Assembly: GCA_949299755.1 (NCBI GenBank)
Contig: CASGBA010000003.1
Coordinates: 171,121 to 235,120 of the forward strand
Source of the DNA: an uncultured Treponema sp.
GTDB taxonomy: Bacteria > Spirochaetota > Spirochaetia > Treponematales > Treponemataceae
Direction of reading: 5' to 3'
DNA: 64,000 nucleotides
Shown here: positions 54,402 to 61,105 of the stretch, in pieces
Numbering within the stretch: position 1 is the first letter of the stretch
How the letters are laid out: each line of letters starts with the position of its first letter
The notes under the pieces: model-generated
The model's input: the letters and a program-made list of their open reading frames with translations, nothing else
Database searches by the model: none
What the model was told of the DNA's origin: nothing
Position numbers and translations under genes: made by a program

Positions 54402-55741
54402 AACATACAGTACAGATAGGCCGGCGTTCTATTTTTAACCGAAGATCCCTGGAAATTTTTTATCCCCAGGATTCGGCTCCATTCAAGGGGAATGCTTTTT
54501 TACCGGGGGTTGCCGTAATACCACTGCGGCAATATGAAGGAATTCCCGCCCGTTCCGTAATCCAACCAGGTACTGTTGTGAAGGAAGGGCAGGTTATTGC
54601 TCTTCCGGCAGGCCATAAATCCGCGGCTATTCATTCTTCGGTTCCAGGTATTTTACGTGGTTATAAGGTGATGCCCCTTACGGATCAGACTTTGAAAACC
54701 TCCGCGATTATCCAGCTTTCCGGGTCCTTTGACATTTCCGGGAAAAAACCCAACAGGGTTTTGTGGGAAGGGTCATCGCCCTGGATGCTTTTAAAATCCG
54801 TTGAGGATTTTGGTTTGGTTTCCACCTTCGATGATTTCCAGCCTCTGGCATACCTTTTACGTAAATTCATGCCTGGAAATTCTTCCAGTTCGGATAGTCT
54901 CTGCAATCTTCTTGCTATCCGTTTGTTTGACGGGGATCCTTCCTGCATGGTTGATTCTTTTTTGGTTAAAAATAATATATCGGCGGTTCTTCAGGGTTGT
55001 TCGATAATAGCGAAAATTCTTGATGTCCGTCGAATTTGTTTTATCCACAGCAAGAAAAGCTCTTTTTTTCAAAATGAAGTTTCTTCTGTTTTCCATCATG
55101 CTTCTGTGGAAATAAAACAAATAGCAGCTGGTGTTTATCCCTATGGAAACGGCAGTCTTTGTGCCACGGAGGCCGCAAAGCAGTTTACAGGGGTTCAACC
55201 CAAAGATGTTTTCTGCATAGATCCTTGGACGGCATTTTCTGTTTGTGAGTCCATCAGTTTTAACAAACCTGTTTTGCAAAGACCCGTTCTCATCGCCGGC
55301 TCTGCGATAGAGAAATCCCAGATCCTTAATGTGCGAATAGGTACGAGGATAGGCGATATAATCGAAGAATGCGGAGGATTTAAATTCACCCCCGCAAAAA
55401 TCATTGTTAACGGATTGATTGCCGGCCGTGCTGTTTATGATCTTGACACTCCTGTGGATAAAAACACCAAATCCCTTCATTTTATGAGCGGGGAAGAGTG
55501 CAGGCCCTATTCTGTTCATCAATGCATCCACTGTGGCCGTTGTCTGAGAATATGCCCCCAAAAACTAGACCCAATCCGGGTGGCTTATTGTATTCAAAGG
55601 GGGAAAAAACCTTTAATAAAGGGTAAAACAGCAGACTGTATTTTCTGCGGGGCTTGCACGGCAGTGTGTCCTTCCAGAATACCCATACATCACATTATAA
55701 AAAACGGGCCTCAAGAAAATCCCTCAGGAGGTGTACATTGA
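54398..55741 (+). CDS. rnfC: RnfC-like subunit without the NADH/FMN motif
   Basis: 447 residues. In canonical Rnf, RnfC takes electrons from or to NADH via FMN and two [4Fe-4S] clusters. The N-terminal barrel-sandwich part (VIPLRQYEGIPARSVIQPGTVVKEGQ), the SLBB-like part (VRIGTRIGDIIEECGG) and both clusters (CIHCGRCLRICP and CIFCGACTAVCP) are present. The glycine-rich GLGGAGFPTH motif is replaced by GLVSTFDDFQP, and the NGAECEP region is also gone. Start at ATG 54398, with GGAG nine bases upstream, overlapping the membrane-protein stop. So electrons may reach the clusters from another donor; that is inference. Confidence 0.85.
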   Translation: MKHTVQIGRRSIFNRRSLEIFYPQDSAPFKGNAFLPGVAVIPLRQYEGIPARSVIQPGTVVKEGQVIALPAGHKSAAIHSSVPGILRGYKVMPLTDQTLKTSAIIQLSGSFDISGKKPNRVLWEGSSPWMLLKSVEDFGLVSTFDDFQPLAYLLRKFMPGNSSSSDSLCNLLAIRLFDGDPSCMVDSFLVKNNISAVLQGCSIIAKILDVRRICFIHSKKSSFFQNEVSSVFHHASVEIKQIAAGVYPYGNGSLCATEAAKQFTGVQPKDVFCIDPWTAFSVCESISFNKPVLQRPVLIAGSAIEKSQILNVRIGTRIGDIIEECGGFKFTPAKIIVNGLIAGRAVYDLDTPVDKNTKSLHFMSGEECRPYSVHQCIHCGRCLRICPQKLDPIRVAYCIQRGKKPLIKGKTADCIFCGACTAVCPSRIPIHHIIKNGPQENPSGGVH

Positions 55742-56748
55742 AAAATACAGAATGGAATGTTTCTCCTTCACCCTTTGTATTCACTGGTTGCCAGCTCAGG
55801 GTTTCTTCAATAATCATCATAGCATCCCTTGTTCCGCAGATTTTCCTGCTGGGCTTTTTCAAGGATTTTCAAGCTCTTGTCGTTATTTTTGCTTCACTTA
55901 TAGGTTCAGTCGCCGCTGAATTATGTTTTTCCCGGGCAATGAATACAGATGGATTCCGCCGTTTTTCTGACGGAACTGTGCTTGTTTCCGGTTTAATTAC
56001 CGGATTTATTTTCCCTGTGTTTTTGAATCCGGTTTTGGCGGCTCTTTTTTCTTTTTTTGGTGTTTTTATAGCCAGAAATTTTTTTAACGGTAAGGGGAAT
56101 TCCTGGATGAATGCTCCGGCCTTTGCCCTTATTTTCGCTTATGTTTCATCCCCTTCTGTTTTTCAGGCTGTCGCTGCCGCCCAAACAATGCCGGTGCAAA
56201 CCGGGGGTGATTCGGAAATAACAAGGATTTTAAACACGTATTTACTAAGACCGGCGGGAATCAACTTACCTGGGGGGTATGTATCCCTTTTCTTTAATCC
56301 TACGGCCCCTGTGGCGGCCTTGAAATTCGGATGTTTAACCTTAGCCGCATCTGTGGTTCTTGTCGCAACAGACATAATAGACTGGATGGTTCCCTCTGTT
56401 TTTATAGTTGTTTACAGTGTACTGGTATTTTTGTTTTCCTCCTTGCGGATTGTAACGTCAACATTTTTTGCCTTCCAGTCCGGTGACATTTTTTTCCATT
56501 TGTTTATGAATGGAATCATATTTACGGCTTTTTATCTGTTGTCGGATGTCTCATCATGTCCGAGGACAAAGGTTGGACGCCTGATATCCGGAATTTTATC
56601 CGGTTTAGCCGCTTTTTTTCTATGCGGCCAGCGGATATTTCCGGCAGGGGCAGTTATGTCTGTTTTTGTGGTTAATATTTTAAACCCTGCCATTGAATTA
56701 ATAGAAAATAAAATCCTTGGCATCGCTCCCATGGAGACTTTTGTATGA
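55738..56748 (+). CDS. rnfD: RnfD-like membrane subunit without flavinylation motif
   Basis: 336 residues. Start at TTG 55738, overlapping the rnfC stop (TTGA), with AGGAGG about six bases upstream. Multi-helix membrane protein (about eight segments) resembling RnfD/NqrB, e.g. RVSSIIIIASLVPQIFLLGFFKD at the start and SGLITGFIFPVFLNPVLAALFSFFGVFIARNFFNGKGNSWMNAPAF. The [ST]GAT motif that carries covalent FMN in RnfD is absent, as is the usual GxIGET segment (here YVSLFFNPTAPVAAL). Assignment rests on position, size and helix pattern. Confidence 0.78.
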   Translation: MKNTEWNVSPSPFVFTGCQLRVSSIIIIASLVPQIFLLGFFKDFQALVVIFASLIGSVAAELCFSRAMNTDGFRRFSDGTVLVSGLITGFIFPVFLNPVLAALFSFFGVFIARNFFNGKGNSWMNAPAFALIFAYVSSPSVFQAVAAAQTMPVQTGGDSEITRILNTYLLRPAGINLPGGYVSLFFNPTAPVAALKFGCLTLAASVVLVATDIIDWMVPSVFIVVYSVLVFLFSSLRIVTSTFFAFQSGDIFFHLFMNGIIFTAFYLLSDVSSCPRTKVGRLISGILSGLAAFFLCGQRIFPAGAVMSVFVVNILNPAIELIENKILGIAPMETFV

Positions 56749-57266
56749 CGAATATGCGTACCGGACGAAAAAATGAAGTGTTGAAATATCGTATAATCTC
56801 CATTTTAATTGTTCTTGGATTTGTTGCCATTATCTTTACTGTAAATTATTTCGGTGGATTAAAAACAGAATCGGTTATAAGGGAAGAGGTGGGAACGCTT
56901 CTCTCTTCTTCGTCCTCTTTTGGCGGAAAAAACCCTGCAATCGGAGGGAGGCTTCATGTCCGTGGGTTGGGGCAGAGATATGGTTTTATTTTCAATGCAG
57001 GGAACCGGAATGATTTGATTTTTGTTATTCCGTTGACGGATAGCGCAGGGCCTGTTTTGTCTGTCTTTTATTATAAGGAAGGTTCCGGAATTTCATTTAT
57101 AGGGAATTGTTACCAGCCTTCGTTGGACGGAAATTATAATAAAAATACTGTTAATCATGAAATTTCACCTGGTGTTTTGAAAAATTGGACACTCAGACTT
57201 AGTAACATCGCCAACCGTATAAAAAGCGGTCGTTTGCAGAATTCAACAGGAGATCTCATACAATGA
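56745..57266 (+). CDS. rnfG: RnfG-like subunit without FMN attachment motif
   Basis: 173 residues, a little shorter than usual (about 190-210). One N-terminal membrane helix (about 17-37) is followed by an extracytoplasmic domain (about 45-170) with the general RnfG/FMN-bind outline (NDLIFVIPLTDSAGPVLSVFYY). The region that should contain [ST]GAT[ST]S reads NTVNHEISPGVLKNW, so covalent FMN by ApbE/Ftp is not expected. The ATG overlaps the rnfD stop (ATGA). Identity inferred mainly from position between rnfD and rnfE. Confidence 0.7.
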   Translation: MTNMRTGRKNEVLKYRIISILIVLGFVAIIFTVNYFGGLKTESVIREEVGTLLSSSSSFGGKNPAIGGRLHVRGLGQRYGFIFNAGNRNDLIFVIPLTDSAGPVLSVFYYKEGSGISFIGNCYQPSLDGNYNKNTVNHEISPGVLKNWTLRLSNIANRIKSGRLQNSTGDLIQ

Positions 57267-57865
57267 GAAAAAATATACTTTTTTTTATCATAGCTGTTTG
57301 TCCGGTTTTTCCGGCTCTTTCCCGGTTTTCTTACGGTATCATTTTGGCCTTGGAATTCTGCCTGTTTTTCCTGGTCCTTCTTGGCGTAAGAAAATTAATT
57401 TCCCTCTGTGATATTGAATCTGATTTGGGCATTGTCATTGAAATTGCGGTTCTCCTGTTGGCGGCGGCCCTTTATTCAGGTTTTTTAAAAATAATCCTCT
57501 CAATTCCTTCTGTAGTATTGGATTCCTTTATTTACACCGCATCTTTTTCTTATGTAATTTTTGATAAGATTTCACTCTATAATGAAAATGCAGGAATGTC
57601 TTCTTCATATGACGGATATCCGCCCATTTTAACGGGATTCATATTTTTAATGGTTTTTTCTCTTTTACGGGAATTTTTTTATTTTGGTACTTTATCCATA
57701 CCCGTCGCCGATGGAATCATTTTCATGTCAATCCTTCCTTCCCAGGCTCTTGATTTTACCCGGTTTTGGGGGAGTTTTTCCGGTTCCCTTATTCTGACGG
57801 GTTTTGTCCTGTGGCTTGTTAATTATATTGACGTGAGCTCGAATTCAATGCCGGAAATGACCTGA
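57263..57865 (+). CDS. rnfE: RnfE-like membrane subunit
   Basis: 200 residues, six predicted membrane helices, as for RnfE/NqrD. The N-terminal AVCPVFPALSRFSYGI retains the first conserved Cys of the GxCP motif, but the second motif (VNCxxLGRAEAFA) is replaced by TASFSYVIFDKISLY, so the inter-subunit [2Fe-2S] cluster ligand is lost. A later stretch, PPILTGFIFLMVFSLLREFFYFGTL, follows the family's GxxxxRExxGxGT pattern. Overlaps rnfG by four bases. Confidence 0.75.
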   Translation: MRKNILFFIIAVCPVFPALSRFSYGIILALEFCLFFLVLLGVRKLISLCDIESDLGIVIEIAVLLLAAALYSGFLKIILSIPSVVLDSFIYTASFSYVIFDKISLYNENAGMSSSYDGYPPILTGFIFLMVFSLLREFFYFGTLSIPVADGIIFMSILPSQALDFTRFWGSFSGSLILTGFVLWLVNYIDVSSNSMPEMT

Positions 57866-57895
57866 TTTTTATAGAGAGAGAATTGAGGAGAAACG

Positions 57896-58468
57896 ATGTT
57901 TTTTTTAACATTTTTAATGTATTTTCTGGTATCATCCGCCGTTTTTTCTTATGGAATAGGGATGAATCTTCTTTTGTCCGCCGGCGGACATATTGATTTT
58001 AAGCTTTTTAAAATAATGCCCAAATTACTTTTTACGGTTCTTTCATCCTGCATTATTCTATGGTTTCCCGTTTCCATGGTTATCGGGCCTTTTGGATTCG
58101 ATTATTTAACTCCGGTGGTTGTATTTTTTGTTTCCGTTGTAATTTACAATTTGATGCCATCCATATTTATTTTTGATTCTAACGGCCGGCCGCAACTATT
58201 TGAATATTTATTCATTTTTGGTATTATATTCTTGTCAATTTCCGAGGGAATTTCCTTTTTTGATTCCATTGTAATCTCTCTTTCCTGTATTTTTTCTTTT
58301 TTCTTTTTTCTCTTTTTGGTCATCGCTGTTATGGACAGGATTTCGGTTATTTCTATTCCCAAATCCAGATCAGGACTTCCTTTATATCTGGTATTATTGG
58401 GATTGTTGTCTTTGTTTACCTTTGCCGTCAATGTAATGTGGGGAAACCATCCTTCCTGGTGGAATTAA
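57896..58468 (+). CDS. rnfA: RnfA-like membrane subunit
   Basis: 190 residues, five to six membrane helices, matching RnfA/NqrE in length and position. The conserved cysteine motifs of RnfA (GICPFLG and TNCAVLG) are not present: the first reads GIGMNLLLS and the second region YNLMPSIFIFD, so no cluster ligand remains. GAGGAGAAACG precedes the ATG and supports the start after a 30-base gap. Only its place between rnfE and rnfB makes the assignment likely. Confidence 0.65.
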   Translation: MFFLTFLMYFLVSSAVFSYGIGMNLLLSAGGHIDFKLFKIMPKLLFTVLSSCIILWFPVSMVIGPFGFDYLTPVVVFFVSVVIYNLMPSIFIFDSNGRPQLFEYLFIFGIIFLSISEGISFFDSIVISLSCIFSFFFFLFLVIAVMDRISVISIPKSRSGLPLYLVLLGLLSLFTFAVNVMWGNHPSWWN

Positions 58469-59014
58469 ATGCGAATTTTAATCTCCGTTTTGATTATTTT
58501 CATGATTTTTTCCAGTCTGATGGTATTGTCTGCCCTATATTTTTTATCCCTTCTTTTTGTGAAAAACGTTAAAAGGTCTTTTCTTGATTCCGGCGAAATA
58601 TTTTCCACCTATTTTTTTGGGTTGGGCAGGTTTTTCCCAAAACCGGTTAAAACCGGTGGAAAAATAAGATGCAGATGCAACGGAATTCAAGAGGACGGAG
58701 CCCCCGTTAGGTTTAAAATGTCCGGTTTTATGGACTGCGGGTCGATTTTCCGTACATTTGGCGGTGTAAAGGAGTGTATATTTGCCTGTGCCGGGGGAAA
58801 TTCCTGTGTTGAAGCTTGTCCTGAAAGCGCCATTGTCATCTCGGAAAACATGCCGAAGGTTTTAAACCTTTGTACCTCCTGTGGAATATGCATTCCTGCA
58901 TGTCCTTCAAAATTGTTGTTTGATGCCGCTGCTTCCACCAGATACTGTCCGGCCCATAATATACCTGAGATTGAAAAAATATGCATTGAAAGTGTTTCAG
59001 CTGTTTCCGTATAG
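58469..59014 (+). CDS. rnfB: RnfB-like ferredoxin subunit without the N-terminal cluster domain
   Basis: 181 residues against about 260-330 for many RnfB. An N-terminal membrane helix (about 4-30), then the RnfB core: CRCNG, MDCGSIFRTFGGVKECIFACAGGNSCVEACPESAI and CTSCGICIPACP. Cys-103/107/113/117 and 135/138/141/145 form two [4Fe-4S] clusters. The canonical CGACGYPGC domain (PF04060) that should lie between the helix and the ferredoxin part is missing. The ATG follows the rnfA stop directly. The last gene of the cluster. Confidence 0.82.
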   Translation: MRILISVLIIFMIFSSLMVLSALYFLSLLFVKNVKRSFLDSGEIFSTYFFGLGRFFPKPVKTGGKIRCRCNGIQEDGAPVRFKMSGFMDCGSIFRTFGGVKECIFACAGGNSCVEACPESAIVISENMPKVLNLCTSCGICIPACPSKLLFDAAASTRYCPAHNIPEIEKICIESVSAVSV

Positions 59015-59055
59015 GTTTTCCCATGGATAAAAATTATATTTTTAGTTTGAAAACC
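59014..59055. other. Nested inverted repeats after rnfB
   Basis: GGTTTTC (59014-59020) pairs with GAAAACC (59049-59055). Inside it TAAAAAT (59028-59034) pairs with ATTTTTA (59038-59044) around TAT. It could be a weak terminator of the Rnf-like operon or an AT-rich element upstream of the next promoter. No T tract follows on either side, so termination is unproven. Confidence 0.4.
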
Positions 59056-59056
59056 C

Positions 59057-59084
59057 TTGAAAGCCTTTTTTTTCTGTATATACT
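59057..59084 (+). promoter_or_regulatory. Sigma-70-type promoter of the GH57-like gene
   Basis: TTGAAA (59057-59062), 16-base spacer, TATACT (59079-59084). Unlike several promoters in this window it leaves room for a ribosome binding site (TTAAGGA, 59088-59094) before the start codon at 59103. Confidence 0.65.
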
Positions 59085-59102
59085 AATTTAAGGATGATTA
59101 GT

Positions 59103-61025
59103 ATGGCGAAATCTGTTTCTTTGTGTTTGGGAACTTATTATGTTCTTGATCCCCTTGCCACTGAAACCTCTCTGGAAAAAAGCTATTCAAACATATTGAA
59201 ACCGGTTTTACATTGCCTTTGTGCCCGTCCGGATCTTCCCTTTACATTATATATTTCCGGGGATGCCGTTGCTTGGCTTGAGCGTCGCCACTCGGAATTT
59301 TTTGTCCTTTCCGAAGAATTAATCGCCAAAAAGAAGCTTGACATTCTGGGAGGAGGGTATTTTGCCCCGTATTTTCCTTTTATTCCTTCCTCCGACCGTG
59401 TAGCCCAGATAGAAATGCTTACAACCTCCCTCAGGAAAAAACTTGGTAAAAGGCCGAGGGGAGCATGGCTTCCTGCCAGTGCCTGGGAACCGGCTATGAT
59501 TTCAACTCTGTCAACCTGCGGTATCGAATATGTGCTTGTGGACAGATGTTTGCTTAAATACAGCGGGTTCCCCGGAGTGGACGGGAATTCGCCCGTTTCC
59601 GTGGAGGAAAACGGGAAAACACTGACCGCAATCCCCCTGGATAATTCCCTGAATATCCGTGACCCGGCGAATCCCGGGGACGGAATGTCCGTCCGGGATT
59701 TTTGTTCGTCCCTCTTCGATTCCCTGGGGGAAGTGGAGCGGGGGGATTTCGCTTTTTTCATCAAACCTGAGCTTATCCAGGAAATTTTCTCTGGTGGTAA
59801 TCCTTGGATATGCCGTTTTTTGGATTTTATAAAGGAAGAGGGTGTGCCGGTTTCCCTGGGAACTGCGGCGCAAATTGTAAAAAACACACGGGAAGGTCAA
59901 AGCTGGATGTTTCTTTCTTCAGGAATGTCTCCCGGTGATGTAATCAATCCCCCGGAAGGATATGACTGTGCAGCTTTGACAAAAATTCCGGTAAAGCAAA
60001 ATATACTTAATTCTGTTCCAGGGGCTTTCAATTTATATTCCAAAATGATGTATGTGCATACCCTGGTGAATCAAATCCGGGGTGATAAATCCCGGAAAAA
60101 TCTTGCCACGGAAGAATTGTGTCAAGCCCAGAATTACCTGCTTTTTTCCCAGCAGGAACCGTGCCGTTGTGCCGCCGCCCGTTCCTTTATTTACAAAAAG
60201 CTTCTAGCGGCTGAAAAAATGACACGGCAGAAAGGGGTTTTCAGTGATTCCCTGGTTTCCTTTGATTATGATTTTGACAGACTGAAGGAATATTTATCCC
60301 AGACTGAAAAAATAAATATGTATGTCCATCTTTCAGGCGGAAGGATTTTTGAACTTGATGTTTTTGCCACCGGTAAAAATTTCTGCGATTTTACCCATCG
60401 GGAGGAAAAACGGCTTAATGGTGGCGGCGGTCTTTTTATTGATTATTTTGTAAACAGGGATGCTTTGCCGGAGCTTATCAATTCCGGCCCTTCTGTTTTG
60501 CCGGAAGTTTTTTCTTCTAATTTTTATCAGGAAGCAGGAATTGATATAAACCGTCTCGAGCTTAATCTTAAAACTTCCGGGATTTACGGGGATTTCAACC
60601 AACTTATTTCTTTGAAAAAACAGTATGCTTTTAAGAAAAACGGGGTTCAAGTTCAGTTTATCTTGAAAAATGAAAGTCCCCTGAATCTTTCCGGGATTTT
60701 TATGAGTGAACTTGATTTCATATTGTCTCCTGTTAAGAAAAAAGGGCCTTCTTTCTCTGTTTTTTCCGGGGAATCTCGTCAGTGCGGGGAACCGGGAAAT
60801 TTTTCCTTTGAAAAGGCGGAATGGCTTCTGATATGTGATTCTGACGGTTCCACCAAATTCAAGATTGAGGCCAACGAAAACGCTGACATTATTACCTGTG
60901 TGGCTCCCTATGTTTCCTCCCCGGATTCCTCATCAAAGGTTTTGCGGATTTTCCTCCATTGGCAGGTTGATTTAAGTCCAGGTTATGAGACTGAAAAAAC
61001 CGTGTTTTTTACCCTTGAGGTTTAA
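59103..61025 (+). CDS. GH57-family glucanotransferase homologue lacking catalytic residues
   Basis: 640 residues, with the GH57 4-alpha-glucanotransferase/DUF1925-1926 layout. Residues 50-145 follow the family closely (YISGDAVAWLE; KKLDILGGGYFAPYFPFIPSSDRVAQIEML; CGIEYVLVD), but the nucleophile motif WLTERVW reads WLPASAW, with Ala-125 for Glu. The acid Asp motif HDDGEKFG is replaced near FAFFIKPEL, and the N-terminal HQP is TYY. Catalysis by the known mechanism is therefore unlikely. The C-terminal beta-sandwich (about 420-640, RIFELDVFATGKNFCDF) is kept, so carbohydrate binding may persist. Start at ATG 59103, eight bases from AGGA; ATG 59094 lies within that site. Confidence 0.85.
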   Translation: MAKSVSLCLGTYYVLDPLATETSLEKSYSNILKPVLHCLCARPDLPFTLYISGDAVAWLERRHSEFFVLSEELIAKKKLDILGGGYFAPYFPFIPSSDRVAQIEMLTTSLRKKLGKRPRGAWLPASAWEPAMISTLSTCGIEYVLVDRCLLKYSGFPGVDGNSPVSVEENGKTLTAIPLDNSLNIRDPANPGDGMSVRDFCSSLFDSLGEVERGDFAFFIKPELIQEIFSGGNPWICRFLDFIKEEGVPVSLGTAAQIVKNTREGQSWMFLSSGMSPGDVINPPEGYDCAALTKIPVKQNILNSVPGAFNLYSKMMYVHTLVNQIRGDKSRKNLATEELCQAQNYLLFSQQEPCRCAAARSFIYKKLLAAEKMTRQKGVFSDSLVSFDYDFDRLKEYLSQTEKINMYVHLSGGRIFELDVFATGKNFCDFTHREEKRLNGGGGLFIDYFVNRDALPELINSGPSVLPEVFSSNFYQEAGIDINRLELNLKTSGIYGDFNQLISLKKQYAFKKNGVQVQFILKNESPLNLSGIFMSELDFILSPVKKKGPSFSVFSGESRQCGEPGNFSFEKAEWLLICDSDGSTKFKIEANENADIITCVAPYVSSPDSSSKVLRIFLHWQVDLSPGYETEKTVFFTLEV

Positions 61026-61068
61026 TGTTTCCTGTTATCGGCAGTGTTTCCCACAATGCACCCGTGTA

Positions 61069-61097
61069 TTGAAAAACAGGTGATTAAACGCTATTAT
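61069..61097 (+). promoter_or_regulatory. Sigma-70-type promoter of metG
   Basis: TTGAAA (61069-61074), 17-base spacer, TATTAT (61092-61097), then eight bases to the ATG at 61106. The RNA would begin about three bases before the start codon. Confidence 0.65.
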
Positions 61098-61105
61098 TTT
61101 TACTT

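Noticed and set aside
61035..61042. GCCGATAA on the - strand between the GH57-like gene and metG
   Set aside because: It matches the sigma-28 octamer, but it points into the 3' end of the GH57-like gene with no - strand gene to drive, so it is likely chance. It also warns that the octamer alone is weak evidence.
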